A DNA stretch of 64,000 bases from Collibacillus ludicampi (GCF_023705585.1 NZ_BOQE01000001.1:248001-312000); one strand, 5' to 3'. Positions 16,296-25,836 are shown, counted from the first letter of the stretch. Notes: generated from the letters alone by a model not told the origin. Numbers and translations: made by a program.

Positions 16296-17408
16296 ATGAG
16301 AAAAACAGGATTTGTTTGTGATGAAAGTTATTTCTGGCATGATACGGGCAACGGCGCCTTGTTCCTTCCGCCCGGTGGTTGGGTGGAAACCGACGTTCAT
16401 TCCGAAAATCCGGCAACCAAGCGGCGGTTTAAGAATTTGCTTGAACGAAGCGGTCTGATGGCCAAGCTGGTCCAGATTGCCCCGCGTCCGGCCACACGAG
16501 AAGAAATTCAGTTGTACCATACGCCGGATTACGTAGAAAAAGTAAAACATTTGAGCGATACAACCGGCGGTGATGCCGGTGAACTGGCATTAGTTGGCTC
16601 CGGATCTTACGAAATTGCCGTGCTTTCAACAGGGGGAGCGATTACGGCTGTCGATGCGGTGATGAAAGGACAAGTTGACAACGCGTACGCTCTCACTCGT
16701 CCGCCCGGCCACCATGCCGAAAAAAGCCTGGGCATGGGTTTTTGCCTCTTTAACAATGTGGCCATCGCCGCCAAGTACGCGCAAAAAACCTATAACCTGG
16801 AGAGAATCCTCGTTTTGGACTGGGATGTGCATCACGGCAACGGCACGGAGAGCGCCTTTTACGACAATCCGAACGTCCTGTTTATCTCGCTTCATCAAGA
16901 ACTGAACTACCCTCCGGGAAGGGGCCTTGCCGAACATGTGGGAGAAGGTAGGGGAGAAGGGTACAACGTGAACATTCCGTTGCCGGCCGGAACCGGAAAC
17001 GCAGGCTATATGTACGCGTTGGAGACGCTTGTCCGGCCCATCGCCGACCAGTTTAAACCGCAACTCATCCTGATCTCTGCCGGACAAGACCCGAGCCTGT
17101 TTGATCCGCTTGCCCGCATGATGGTGACAGCGGAAGGTTTTCGAAGGATCGCATCCTTTATGCTGGAGCTGGCCGACACGCATTGCAACGGACGTCTGGT
17201 CGCCTGCCATGAAGGCGGATACAGTGCTCCTTACGTACCCTTCTGCTCGCATGCCATCGTGGAAGAAATGAGCGGAATCCGAACCGCCGTCGAAGACCCG
17301 TTTGCGCCTGCGATGCACACGATTCCCACGGATGTGTTGTATGACATACAAAAGGAATATGTCGACCGTGTGAAGGAAGTGCAATCGAAGTACTGGAAGA
17401 TGAGCTAG
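16296..17408 (+). CDS. Histone deacetylase-family hydrolase (acetylpolyamine amidohydrolase-like)
   Basis: A 370-residue arginase/deacetylase-fold zinc amidohydrolase. Active-site His pair in RPPGHHAEKSLGMGFC (139-140), zinc ligands in LDWDVHHGNGT (Asp177, His179) and SAGQDPSLFD (Asp265), and C-terminal EGGYS. Class II HDAC-like bacterial members remove acetyl groups from polyamines, acetoin-related proteins or small amides in the cytoplasm. The substrate here is not evident. It has a GGGAGG site 8 nt before the ATG. The divergent LuxR regulator suggests inducible expression. Confidence 0.93.
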   Translation: MRKTGFVCDESYFWHDTGNGALFLPPGGWVETDVHSENPATKRRFKNLLERSGLMAKLVQIAPRPATREEIQLYHTPDYVEKVKHLSDTTGGDAGELALVGSGSYEIAVLSTGGAITAVDAVMKGQVDNAYALTRPPGHHAEKSLGMGFCLFNNVAIAAKYAQKTYNLERILVLDWDVHHGNGTESAFYDNPNVLFISLHQELNYPPGRGLAEHVGEGRGEGYNVNIPLPAGTGNAGYMYALETLVRPIADQFKPQLILISAGQDPSLFDPLARMMVTAEGFRRIASFMLELADTHCNGRLVACHEGGYSAPYVPFCSHAIVEEMSGIRTAVEDPFAPAMHTIPTDVLYDIQKEYVDRVKEVQSKYWKMS

Positions 17409-17519
17409 ATTTTTGATCGATAGAGGGCGTGCACAGCGTGCAATGCCCGCTTTCTTTCTGGGATAAATGGTCGGAGTGTCAGAACGATTGCAGCAGGAAC
17501 ACGGACTTGGCTGCTGTTC

Positions 17520-18045
17520 TTACAATTTGGCAAATACCTCCCCCAGATCGATGCAGACGCAGAGGAATGGTTCAGAGATCAGCGTATCGCCATCGCCGAA
17601 TGTCGCGTGCAGCAAGTACTTTCCCTCTTCCAGCACAAACTGGTCGACGAGCAGATGGACCGGGTCGACCACCCAGTATTCCTTCACCCCGAAGCGTTCA
17701 TACTGCGCTTTCTTGCGAATTTTGTCGTTGACGCTGGTACTTGGCGACAAGATTTCCGCAACCAGATCGGGAGCTCATTCAATTCGCGCTTCTTTGATGA
17801 TTTTCGCGTTTTCATCAGTGATGAAGATCAAATCGGGTTGAAACAGGTTTCCTTCGTCGAAGTAGACATCCAGTGGAGGGGTGAGGAGCACTCCGTTGGG
17901 ATAACAGGACGCGTACAAACGCTGGCATAGCTCGATGAGCAGCTTCTGGTGTTTCACCGTGGGAGACGGTTTTAGTTCGTACCGCACGTAGTCAATCAAT
18001 TCGTACCGGTCAAACTCGTCGTAAATGTCTGGCTGTTCGCGGACG
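17520..18045 (-). pseudogene. Uma2-family (DUF820) endonuclease-fold gene, interrupted by a UGA
   Basis: The conceptual protein runs ELIDYVRYELKPSPTVKHQK, then VYFDEGNLFQPDLIFI, EARIE-stop-APDLVAEILSPST and YERFGVKEYWVVDP. It keeps all Uma2 landmarks, including the PD-(D/E)XK-like pair (QPDLIFI, EILSPST). One TGA at about 17774-17776 stands where the family has Gly (GGA), a single-base change. The 5' end also lacks an ATG. This is a decayed copy; members are often multi-copy in bacilli, with unclear function. Confidence 0.8.
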
Positions 18046-18160
18046 GTTTTGGGTCCGGAAGGAGAAAAGGGGAAGAGAATGTGGCCGAATGATAATTCAG
18101 GATAATTTTGTAACCTAGGCCTCCCTTATTCGTAGTTTTCTAGGAAAGGGAGGAATTGAT

Positions 18161-18778
18161 ATGAGTAAATTAAAAAAATGGGGAAAAATTATTCTACTAA
18201 CCATCTGGGGGTTATCCGTTTTAACAATTTTTTTATTAGTAATGGTGTCGGATGACCATGGGGGATTAGTTCGGGCCATTCGCAAGCATTTCCAAGGTGT
18301 TACCTGGCAGCGATACCAGACGCACTTCGTGCGCAACATTCTGGATGCTACACCAAAAGCGTTGCAAGACGAGGTTTATCGACGGGTGCGGGGGATTTTG
18401 GATGCCCCGGATATGGACACTGCACGAGTGCTCCTGAATCAGGTGCTCGAAGCTTACGAAACGAAAGCTCCCAAAGCGATGGCGACGCTGGAAGCCGGTT
18501 TTGAAGACGCAACAGCCGTCCTCCATTTGCCGGAGAAATATCGCAAACGGCTGCGGACGAATGGTCTGGAACGTCTCAACGAGGAGATCCGCCGCCGTGA
18601 ACGAGTGATTCGGATCTTTCCGAATCGGGAGTCGGCTTTACGTCTGATCGGTACCTTGCTCATGGAAGTGGATGAGAAATGGGCCAGCGGCAGAAAGTAT
18701 CTGGATATGGCCGAATATCTGGAGTGGCGGGAATCCAGAACCGCCCAAATGAATAGCAAAGTGACCCGCATCGGCTGA
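18161..18778 (+). pseudogene. Membrane leader fused in frame to the C-terminal half of an IS256 transposase
   Basis: Residues 1-29 (MSKLKKWGKIILLTIWG and a hydrophobic tail) form a signal/TM helix with its own strong AGGGAGGAATTGAT site and AT-rich DNA. From SDDHGGLVRAIRK on, the frame is the C-terminal 175 residues of an IS256 transposase. The first catalytic Asp is lost, the box reads WQRYQTHFVRN (Cys to Tyr) and one Thr is deleted in RTNGLERLNEE. It is an IS remnant that truncated an unknown membrane protein gene and happens to stay in frame. Confidence 0.75.
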
Positions 18779-18992
18779 CGCACGCCTCGTAGCCTGTCAA
18801 GGCCGCGAAGCGTTCCATTTAGCCTTGACAGGCTTGATGGAAAGACACTTCAGAGCAGCCCGGCATGCCTTGCCGGGTCTGCCACACGGCGAGTGACGGG
18901 GTGCAGGGGGCGTGCTCCCTGCGTCTCCCCCTTCGCGGGACGGAAGGGGGCCAATCTAACCGAGGGCAAATTTACACACAAATATGGACTTG
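18779..18992 (+). other. GC-rich structured segment before the right end of the IS256 remnant
   Basis: In IS256 copies A and B the transposase stop lies about 40 nt from the right end. Here 213 nt separate them. The extra DNA carries a 13-bp perfect stem (AGCCTGTCAAGGC 18791-18803, GCCTTGACAGGCT 18822-18834) and further hairpins (CCCGGC..GCCGGG, GGGGGCGTG..). The IS right end (TTTACACACAAATATGGACT) follows at about 18972-18991. Confidence 0.55.
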
Positions 18993-19007
18993 ATCAAACT
19001 TTCCGAT

Positions 19008-19261
19008 AGTGCCTGGTTGGATGTATCACTTTGCGCTTGGGTTCGATGAAGGTCGTTCCGCCCGCATTATAAACAAATGTTGCGGAAACGACCTTTAGTT
19101 TGAAGGGCGTATGTTTTGCGTTCGCGCTCCGTGGAGGTCGTCTCAGCGGGTATATGCATTGCGCTTATGCTCCGTGAAGGTCGTCTCGCATGGAATCATA
19201 ATCATATGTTGCGAGACGACCTTCAAAGTCGCTTTTACGCGCAATGCATACACCCCATCCC
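19008..19261 (+). repeat. Nested palindromic intergenic repeat, copy 1
   Basis: Starts with the shared leader AGTGCCTGGTTGGATGTATC. It holds a first hairpin (GGTCGTTCCGC..GCGGAAACGACC), then a long one: outer stem TATGCATTGCGC (19153-19164) with GCGCAATGCATA (19239-19250), inner stem GAAGGTCGTCTCGC with GCGAGACGACCTTC and loop ATGGAAT..ATGTT. Unequal conserved internal loops (TTATGCTCCGT and AAAGTCGCTTTTAC) separate the stems. It is the same family as at 35838, 46696 and 49858. Confidence 0.85.
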
Positions 19262-19425
19262 AAAAAGGAAGGAAACAAAAGCGATTCATATGCTCGATGA
19301 TTCACATCCCGTCCATCTGAAACTCATGATTACGCAAAATAAAAGAGCGGGGTGAACCGCCCTTTTTTCCACTCCATCACGACACAATCGAATAGTAAAA
19401 ACGTCAATTGGAAACGGTATAACTA
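19262..19425. other. Short gene-free stretch
   Basis: Holds a weak GC hairpin followed on the plus strand by CCCTTTTTT (about 19349-19375), which may terminate the NlpC/P60 gene from the other side. Nothing else seen. Confidence 0.4.
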
Positions 19426-20004
19426 TCAATGAACAATTCTTGTAGCGAATAACATACGTTTCTGGATGACTGGATCATGAAGACTGACTTTGACAAAAGT
19501 GCCGTTTTTGTCATCAGGATGCAGAACTTGCCCTTTTTCTAGATAAACGCCAACATGTCCAACCTCCGTAGCTCGATTCGCTTGACTGAAGAAAACGAGG
19601 TCACCTGTATTCAGATGTTTTGGGTCTTGTAGGCGGATTCCATATCGGGAGAGCGCATATACAGAATGTGCGGGTATCCATATTCCACACGAGCGATATA
19701 ATTGCTGAACGAAACCAGCACAAAAAAATGTATGGGGTTTATCCAGTGAGGCGGCTTGCGAACGTCTTTTCGTTTCACTTAAGACTAAAGCAGAACGGAT
19801 TAATTTTTGGCGAAATGCTTTTGTGTCTTTTAGTTGAAGCATCATTGCGGGTTGTACGGTCACAAGTACTTCGCCTTGCCAGTGGTCAGGTTCGCGGGGA
19901 ATCGGTAGGGGAGTTGAGACGGTCGGTGCAGCAGCATAGGTTCCTGTGTTGGCGAGAAGTAAAAATACTATGATTATAAACGCTCGTTGCCATACGCTTT
20001 TCAC
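19426..20004 (-). CDS. Secreted NlpC/P60-family peptidoglycan hydrolase
   Basis: A 192-residue exported protein. An N-terminal basic-hydrophobic signal (KSVWQRAFIIIVFLLLA) ends near an Ala-rich site. The C-terminal NlpC/P60 domain has the catalytic Cys in FFCAGFVQQLYRSCGI, His in EVGHVGVYL and a third polar residue in VLHPDD; NTGDLVFF is the typical strand. Family members cut gamma-D-Glu-diaminopimelate links in cell wall. The GTG at 20004 is chosen because AAAGGAGG precedes it at ideal distance; the longer frame begins inside that ribosome site. Single-gene unit. Confidence 0.87.
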   Translation of the reverse strand: MKSVWQRAFIIIVFLLLANTGTYAAAPTVSTPLPIPREPDHWQGEVLVTVQPAMMLQLKDTKAFRQKLIRSALVLSETKRRSQAASLDKPHTFFCAGFVQQLYRSCGIWIPAHSVYALSRYGIRLQDPKHLNTGDLVFFSQANRATEVGHVGVYLEKGQVLHPDDKNGTFVKVSLHDPVIQKRMLFATRIVH

Positions 20005-20073
20005 CGATACTTCCTCCTTTCCCAAAGGCCTAGGCTACCACCCTGCCCTTATCATCAGAATCCCCCGTTTTCC

Positions 20074-20322
20074 TCACGGATACATCGTTAATTTCTTCCC
20101 GCGATGGATTGGACGGATGCGTTTTCCTTGACAAAAACGGCATTCATAATGGATCTGATACGATTTCTCTTCTGATGATTCCGTGTACAAAACCTTTTGC
20201 ATAATCCGTCCGCACTCGGGGCATTTTGTTATCGTGAGGAACATTTGCAGGAGGAAGTAAATGTACGAGGATGCAAGTACAGCGCAAACAGCGATAATAA
20301 TCATGACCATGAAATTGATCAT
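20074..20322 (-). CDS. Small membrane protein with C-terminal zinc ribbon
   Basis: 82 residues: an N-terminal membrane helix (MINFMVMIIIAVCAVLASSY and onward), then a four-Cys zinc-ribbon-like part, CPECGRIM and CRFCQGKR, and a basic tail (RPIHRGKK). I do not recognise a named family. The ATG at 20322 is preferred, since a GGGGGGTG ribosome site lies 8 nt upstream inside a strong hairpin. It follows nif3 on the same strand. Confidence 0.6.
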   Translation of the reverse strand: MINFMVMIIIAVCAVLASSYIYFLLQMFLTITKCPECGRIMQKVLYTESSEEKSYQIHYECRFCQGKRIRPIHRGKKLTMYP

Positions 20323-20332
20323 AAACTGAACA

Positions 20333-20356
20333 CCCCCCAATACACTGTATGGGGGG
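20333..20356 (-). promoter_or_regulatory. Hairpin covering the ribosome site of the zinc-ribbon gene
   Basis: CCCCCCATAC pairs with GTATTGGGGGG around a 3-nt loop on the minus strand. The G6 arm is the apparent Shine-Dalgarno sequence of the gene starting at 20322. A T9 run precedes it, so termination after nif3 may occur upstream. It could act as an RNA switch or as a protein-binding operator. Confidence 0.4.
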
Positions 20357-20391
20357 TCCGAAAAAAAAATCACATAAAAGAAGTACGAGCG

Positions 20392-21519
20392 TCAATCGGT
20401 TACAAATCCGAACGGGTCAGTGTTCACTTGTGAAACAACAACATCGATCGACAGATTCTCCTCCGAAAACCTTTTCCTTAAATAATTGGCCAAAGGTTCC
20501 AAAACCACTCGTTCCGTACCGTAATGACCCGGATCCACAATTGACAAACCTGCTGTAACCGCATCCTGCGCCATATGGTAGGTCACATCAGCAGTTACAA
20601 ATACATCAGCGCCGCGAGCAATCGCTGTGGAGATCCAATCTTGTCCAGATCCTCCCAAAACAGCAACTCTTTGAACGTTTCGATTCAAGGAACCGCAAAC
20701 CCGGACACCAGGGACTTGCAGCCGCTCTCTTACAAAAGAAGCAAATGATCGCAAGGTCATCGCATTTGGCAAATTGCCGATCCGACCTATGCCATATTCT
20801 CGACCCATGATTTCCAATGGATACAAATCATAAGCCACTTCTTCATACGGATGCGCTTCTAACATGGCATGGATGATCTGATGTTCACGCGGTTCCGGAA
20901 CTATCGTTTCCACACGAACTTCTTCAACTTCTTCTAAACGTCCCTTTTCCCCTATAAATGGATGGGTACCTTCTTCCGGTTTGAATGTTCCGATCCCTTT
21001 TGTATTAAACGTGCACCAGCTGTAATTGCCGATATGTCCGGCTCCCGCCTGACACATGGCAGCGATCACCTGTTTTTGATGAGTAACAGGGACAAATACC
21101 ACCAATTTTTTCAACCGTTGATTGTGCATACGTTCGAGGATTTCTACATCTTTGAGGTTAAGTGCCGCCGCCAAAGCATCATTGACCCCACCCTCCGCAA
21201 TATCCAAATTCGTATGCGCCACATATACCGCGATATCGTGTGCGAGCAGCTTCGCCAGCCCTTTTCCGTAAGGTGTATCTGTCCGTATGTTGGATATTTT
21301 TCTATAAATTAAAGCGTGATGGGCAATAACCAAATCCGCACCGACTTGAACCGCTTCATCAATCACCTCAGGTGCCGAGGAATCCAATGTCACAAGGATT
21401 TTATTGACTTGTTTCTGGGGGTTACCGATATGTAAACCGATTTTATCTCCTTCCATTGCCAAACGTTTTGGCGCCAACTGCTCAAAGATATCAATAATTT
21501 GCTTTACGGTTGCAGACAC
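20392..21519 (-). CDS. yqfO: Nif3-like dinuclear metal-centre protein (YqfO type)
   Basis: A 375-residue protein of the Nif3/YqfO family, a hexameric toroid with a dinuclear metal site; a role as GTP cyclohydrolase-like or regulatory protein has been suggested. The N-terminal half has DKIGLHIGNP and VIAHHALIY (metal His pair), the middle holds the PII-like insert of long family members (KLVVFVPVTHQKQVIAAMC, HPYEEVAYDLYP), and the C-terminal half has GGSGQDWI and DPGHYGTER. The GTG start at 21519 (GGAGGTTAAGGAAC upstream) overlaps the trmK stop, as in the classic trmK-yqfO pair. Confidence 0.92.
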   Translation of the reverse strand: MSATVKQIIDIFEQLAPKRLAMEGDKIGLHIGNPQKQVNKILVTLDSSAPEVIDEAVQVGADLVIAHHALIYRKISNIRTDTPYGKGLAKLLAHDIAVYVAHTNLDIAEGGVNDALAAALNLKDVEILERMHNQRLKKLVVFVPVTHQKQVIAAMCQAGAGHIGNYSWCTFNTKGIGTFKPEEGTHPFIGEKGRLEEVEEVRVETIVPEPREHQIIHAMLEAHPYEEVAYDLYPLEIMGREYGIGRIGNLPNAMTLRSFASFVRERLQVPGVRVCGSLNRNVQRVAVLGGSGQDWISTAIARGADVFVTADVTYHMAQDAVTAGLSIVDPGHYGTERVVLEPLANYLRKRFSEENLSIDVVVSQVNTDPFGFVTD

Positions 21520-22198
21520 GTTCCTTAACCTCCTGTAACCAATTTTTTCTTCTTTCCAATTCTTTACGTTTCTTTTCCGCAGCTTCCCCATTGCTTCTCT
21601 CTAGACTTCGCAGAACGCGCTCCGCTTTTTCGATCTCCTGTTGAAGCTTCACCTGCAGTAGCGGGTGACTTTTTCGTAAGAGAATGGGACCGAACTCCTC
21701 TTCCTCTTTCGTTAATGATTGGACCCCAGGCTCCGCTACAATGATCTCATAAAGCAATTCATCTTCCATGAGAAGATCTTCCTCATAAATCATCCATCCG
21801 TTTTCGCCTAACCAAAGGCGTACACGATCCGCATCCCCTTGTGGTTGAAGAATCAGCCTCTCTACCCCTGAAAGCTTGTTCCTACCAGCGGCAAGAATGT
21901 GCACGATGGTACCCCCTCCCATCCCAGCGATAATGACAACGGATACCTCGCCTTCTTTAACGACTTCCAATCCATCACCTTTGCGTACATCGACCCGGTG
22001 TTGTAATCCCATGCGCGAAACATTCGCTATTGCAGTTTGGAAGGGGCCGTCATTCACTTCTCCTGCGATCACGCGATTCACTTTTCCGCTTGTAACCAAC
22101 TGAATAGGTACAAGTGCATGATCGCTTCCGATATCGGCAACCACACTGCCAAAAGGGACATATTCCGAGATTCTACCCAATCGTTTCGAAATCTTCAT
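21491..22198 (-). CDS. trmK: tRNA (adenine(22)-N1)-methyltransferase
   Basis: A 235-residue SAM-dependent class I methyltransferase (YqfN/TrmK) that makes m1A22 in tRNA. It starts MKISKRLGRISEYVPFGSVV with motif I VADIGSDHALVPI, AGEVNDGPFQ, and the conserved VVIIAGMGGGTIVHIL and LILQPQGDADRVRLWL, then a coiled-coil C-terminal region rich in Lys/Glu. The ATG at 22198 has GGAGGAG 5 nt upstream; a longer frame begins at 22276 without a good site. It overlaps yqfO. In Bacillus this pair also lies downstream of rpoD. Confidence 0.92.
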   Translation of the reverse strand: MKISKRLGRISEYVPFGSVVADIGSDHALVPIQLVTSGKVNRVIAGEVNDGPFQTAIANVSRMGLQHRVDVRKGDGLEVVKEGEVSVVIIAGMGGGTIVHILAAGRNKLSGVERLILQPQGDADRVRLWLGENGWMIYEEDLLMEDELLYEIIVAEPGVQSLTKEEEEFGPILLRKSHPLLQVKLQQEIEKAERVLRSLERSNGEAAEKKRKELERRKNWLQEVKERVCNRKANY

Positions 22199-22317
22199 AG
22201 ACTCCTCCATCATTTTCTGCATCCACCTGAATCCATGATACATGAGAAAAACGGAAGAATGCAAAAAATAGACCACGCCGATTGGGCATGGCCGTGAAAT
22301 CTACCGAACATTTGGAC

Positions 22318-23982
22318 TTATGCGGTTTCGATGGAAGCTGCATCATGCAATCCCAAGAGTTCAATCGCTTGTTCACGCAGTTTGAATTTCTGGATTTTAC
22401 CCGATGCGGTCATAGGAAATGATTCGCAAAACTCGATATAGCGAGGGATTTTAAAACGGGCAATCTTCCCTTCACAGTAAGCACGCACTTCTTCGGGGGT
22501 GAGCGTCTCGCCATCCTTCACTTGAATCCAAGCCATCACCTCTTCTCCGTATTTGACAGAAGGTACCCCGATGACCTGAACGTCGCGAATTTTCGGATGC
22601 GTGTAAAGGAATTCTTCGATTTCGCGCGGATAGATGTTCTCACCACCGCGAATGATCATATCTTTTAATCTCCCGGTAATCTTAAAGTATCCGTTTTCGT
22701 CCATAGTAGCCAGATCTCCCGTATGCAGCCAACCGTCTTCGTCAATCACGTTTTTCGTCGCTTCCGGATTTTTATAATATCCTTTCATCACATGATATCC
22801 TCGCGTACATAGTTCTCCCTGTTCCCCAGGAGGCAATTCCTTGCCTGTAGACGGGTCGACGATCTTGACTTCCACGTGAGGCAAAGGACGTCCAACAGAT
22901 GTCACGCGCAGCTCGATAGGATCATTCGTGCGCGTCTGAGTGATTACGGGAGACGATTCCGTTTGTCCATATGCGATCGTGATTTCACGAGCACCCATCC
23001 GTTCTACAACCGCTTTCATAACCTCGATCGGACAAGGAGATCCGGCCATGATTCCGGTGCGCAATGACGACAGATCGAAAGAAGAGAACTCTGGATGATT
23101 CAACTCGGCGATAAACATGGTAGGAACACCATGCAATCCGGTACAACGTTCTTTTTCAACCGTTTTAAGAACTTCCAATGCATCAAATTCCTGAACAGGT
23201 ACCATTGTGGCCCCGACCGATACACATGCCATCGTACCTAAAACACAACCGAAACAGTGAAAAAAGGGAACAGGAATGCACAATCGGTCTTGATATGTTA
23301 AATTCATACATTCAGAAATATTCCGACCATTGTTGATAATATTACTGTGCGTTAACATCACACCCTTGGGAAAACCGGTTGTTCCCGAGGTATACTGCAT
23401 GTTAATCACATCAAACGGATCGAGACTGTCTTCCCTCTCTCGCAATTCTTCATCTGAAACGGTTTTCCCCAACTCCATCACATCGGACCAGTTGAACATG
23501 CCTGGGTACTTTTTATCGCTTAAAATTACAACATTTTTCAAACAAGGGAATCGTTGGGACTGCAGTTTTCCTGGTTCGGCATCCTTCAATTCGGGAACGA
23601 TTTCATATAGCATCTCCGTATATGAGACTCCGCGATAGGATTCCATCAGAAGCAATGTCGAAGTGTCTGATTGACGAAGGAGATACTCCAGCTCGGCTGT
23701 ACGATAGTTTGTGTTTACCGTTACGAGAACAGCACCCATCCTTCCTGTCGCAAACTGTGTAATTAACCACTCCGGATAATTGCTTGCCCAAATCGCCAAT
23801 TGATCGCCTTTCGCGATACCTAATTTCATGAATCCTTTAGCAGCCTGTCCACAAATCTCATAGAACTGCCGATACGTGTAACGAAGATCCCGGTCCGCAT
23901 ACACAACAGCCTCATGCTCAGGGTATTGATCCGCAATTTTGGAAAGTAGTTGTCCAACCGTGAGATGCATGATATCCGCCAT
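22318..23982 (-). CDS. AMP-binding acyl-CoA ligase (long/medium-chain type)
   Basis: A 554-residue adenylate-forming enzyme of the FadD/ACSF2-like clade that activates fatty acids to acyl-CoA. The P-loop A3 motif is [17 protein letters not shown]5 YGQTESSP, A7 [12 protein letters not shown]8 [16 protein letters not shown], and the catalytic C-terminal lysine is in [12 protein letters not shown]. The ATG at 23982 has AAAGGGG 8 nt upstream. The next gene upstream encodes an acyl-CoA dehydrogenase in the same direction, so the two act in consecutive steps of fatty-acid beta-oxidation. Confidence 0.92.
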   Translation of the reverse strand: MADIMHLTVGQLLSKIADQYPEHEAVVYADRDLRYTYRQFYEICGQAAKGFMKLGIAKGDQLAIWASNYPEWLITQFATGRMGAVLVTVNTNYRTAELEYLLRQSDTSTLLLMESYRGVSYTEMLYEIVPELKDAEPGKLQSQRFPCLKNVVILSDKKYPGMFNWSDVMELGKTVSDEELREREDSLDPFDVINMQYTSGTTGFPKGVMLTHSNIINNGRNISECMNLTYQDRLCIPVPFFHCFGCVLGTMACVSVGATMVPVQEFDALEVLKTVEKERCTGLHGVPTMFIAELNHPEFSSFDLSSLRTGIMAGSPCPIEVMKAVVERMGAREITIAYGQTESSPVITQTRTNDPIELRVTSVGRPLPHVEVKIVDPSTGKELPPGEQGELCTRGYHVMKGYYKNPEATKNVIDEDGWLHTGDLATMDENGYFKITGRLKDMIIRGGENIYPREIEEFLYTHPKIRDVQVIGVPSVKYGEEVMAWIQVKDGETLTPEEVRAYCEGKIARFKIPRYIEFCESFPMTASGKIQKFKLREQAIELLGLHDAASIETA

Positions 23983-24099
23983 CCGCACAACCCCTTTATC
24001 TTTGATTCATCAATATTATAATAAAAACTCCCCTGTCCGTGCAGGGGGTTGAAACAAAATTAACAGTAATTTTTCAAATTATTTGTATATAATCAATCA

Positions 24100-25239
24100 T
24101 TAACACCCCAACTGACGAGCGATCACAATGCGCTGAATTTCAGATGTGCCTTCTCCAATTTCCATCAGTTTCGCATCGCGGAAATACCGTTCGACCGGGT
24201 AGTCTTTCATGTAACCGTAACCGCCGTGAATCTGTATCGCTTGGTCACAAACACGCATACAGATTTCAGAAGCAAAGAGTTTGGCCATCGCTGCTTCCTT
24301 CGTAAACGGACGGTGGTTATCTTTCAACCAAGCAGCTTTCAACACCTGATTTCGTGCCAATTCAATATGCATAGCCATATCCGCCAGTTTAAATTGGATC
24401 GCCTGGAACTTGGATATGGATTGGCCAAACTGTACGCGTTCCTTCGCGTATTGAAGTGCCGCCTCAAACGCAGCTTGCGCAATCCCAACAGAGAGCGCGC
24501 CAATGGAAATGCGTCCGCCGTCTAACGTGTACAAAAATTGTTTGAAGCCCGCTTGGGGATCACCCAGCAAGTTTTCTCGGGGGACTCTCACATCCTCCAA
24601 TACCAACTCTGCAGTATTCGAGCCCCGTAAGCCTAATTTTTCATAATTTGCGATCGCCTTAAACCCAGGGGTGTCTGTTTCCACTATGAACGCAGAGATT
24701 CCTCTGCTCCCAATGCCTTTCTCCGTAACAGCCGTGACAATCACCGTTTTAGCATAGGAAGCATTCGTAATAAAACATTTCGTTCCGTTAATAACCCATT
24801 CATCCCCATCCAGTCTCGCTGTTGTTTGTGTGCCTCCCGCGTCGGAACCTGCATTGGGTTCTGTTAAGCCGAATGCCCCCAATACTTCACCACGCGCTAA
24901 AGGACGCAAATATTTTTGCTTCTGCTCCTCATTGCCGAAATAATAAATTGGACATAACCCTAATGAGACGGCAGCCGCATAACTGAGCCCGGTTGAGCCG
25001 CACGCGCGCCCGACTTCTTCAACCGCTAATGCATAGGAAATCGTATCTCCGCCAGCCCCGTCATATTCTTCAGGGATCGGGAGACCAAGCAGTCCGAGTT
25101 CCCCCATTTTACGAAATGTCTCAATCGGAAATTCCCCCGTGCGATCCACATGTTCAGCCTTAGGAGCAATCTCGGCTTCCGCGAAATCACGAACCATCGA
25201 ACGTATCATCTTCTGCTCCTTGGTTAAATCGAAATTCAT
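24100..25239 (-). CDS. Acyl-CoA dehydrogenase
   Basis: A 379-residue FAD-dependent short/medium-chain acyl-CoA dehydrogenase, the first oxidation of beta-oxidation. It starts [20 protein letters not shown], shows [14 protein letters not shown] and FITNASYA (flavin and substrate loops), [20 protein letters not shown] and the ending [18 protein letters not shown], in which EGTSEI is the usual catalytic-Glu region. The ATG at 25239 with GGAGGAGAGGCC is preferred over 25266. It is likely co-transcribed with the ligase and preceded by a TetR-type palindrome. Confidence 0.93.
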   Translation of the reverse strand: MNFDLTKEQKMIRSMVRDFAEAEIAPKAEHVDRTGEFPIETFRKMGELGLLGLPIPEEYDGAGGDTISYALAVEEVGRACGSTGLSYAAAVSLGLCPIYYFGNEEQKQKYLRPLARGEVLGAFGLTEPNAGSDAGGTQTTARLDGDEWVINGTKCFITNASYAKTVIVTAVTEKGIGSRGISAFIVETDTPGFKAIANYEKLGLRGSNTAELVLEDVRVPRENLLGDPQAGFKQFLYTLDGGRISIGALSVGIAQAAFEAALQYAKERVQFGQSISKFQAIQFKLADMAMHIELARNQVLKAAWLKDNHRPFTKEAAMAKLFASEICMRVCDQAIQIHGGYGYMKDYPVERYFRDAKLMEIGEGTSEIQRIVIARQLGC

Positions 25240-25270
25240 GGCCTCTCCTCCTGGATTAACAATCAAGTAG

Positions 25271-25288
25271 ACCGAGCGTTCGCTCAGT
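25271..25288. promoter_or_regulatory. Palindromic operator-like site before the acyl-CoA dehydrogenase
   Basis: ACCGAGCG-TT-CGCTCAGT is an 18-bp near-perfect palindrome 32 bp upstream of the start. A weaker relative (GACCGTTTGGTT) lies at about 25322. TetR-family regulators of fatty-acid genes bind comparable short palindromes. Confidence 0.45.
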
Positions 25289-25329
25289 GTAAGAACAATC
25301 TATAAATATTATAACGTAACGACCGTTTG

Positions 25330-25803
25330 GTTCAAGAACGAATTTTGTAATTTCTGAATCGAAAGTGCTATTCCCGCATTTAGGGAACCAAAAGGCAAAG
25401 AAAACAGAAAACCAATTTGCATCAATACTGGAAACGATGTAAAATAAAAAACAAAAATGAAGTTAACGCATTCCGTTAATCCTACACAGTAAACGCAGTT
25501 GATGGATGTACCTTGAATTGAATATCACGTGTGTAGATTATATGGAAACGAAAGGGAGAAACAAGGTCGAGCAGAACTAGAAGCAAGAGTCTAGCAGTAG
25601 AACGTTTTGAAGAGATGCGATGATCAATGTCCCGGACTTTATTAACCGCTTTCTGTAGATCATGATTGGGCAATGAAGCTTTGAAGGTACTGATTAAGTT
25701 TAACGAAATATCATAATTTTCTGCAGGCGTTTGTCTGATTGCCGTTAGCAAACCTTTTAACCTAACACGCTTCTTCGGCTCTTTTGCTACATTAACTGAC
25801 CAA
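25330..25803. other. Region without a convincing gene
   Basis: A minus-strand frame at 25482-25751 (89 residues) can be extended upstream in frame but has no ATG or ribosome site. Its basic, Leu-rich product resembles nothing I know. It may be a gene remnant. Confidence 0.35.
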
Positions 25804-25805
25804 AT

Positions 25806-25836
25806 TAAAAAGCACCCGTATGCAAACGAGTGCTTC
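25806..25836 (-). terminator. Terminator of the dnaG-rpoD operon
   Basis: Minus-strand AAGCACTCG, a short loop, CGGGTGCTT, then a T run (TTTAATTTGG), 14 nt after the rpoD stop. Confidence 0.85.

Noticed and set aside
17774-17776. Selenocysteine at the UGA in the Uma2-like gene
   Set aside because: The family has Gly, not Cys, at this position. No SECIS-like hairpin follows and the 5' end is decayed as well.
25482-25751. 89-codon frame between rpoD and the acyl-CoA dehydrogenase gene
   Set aside because: No ATG or ribosome site, no recognisable domain, and a composition that is not convincing; kept only as an uncharacterised stretch.
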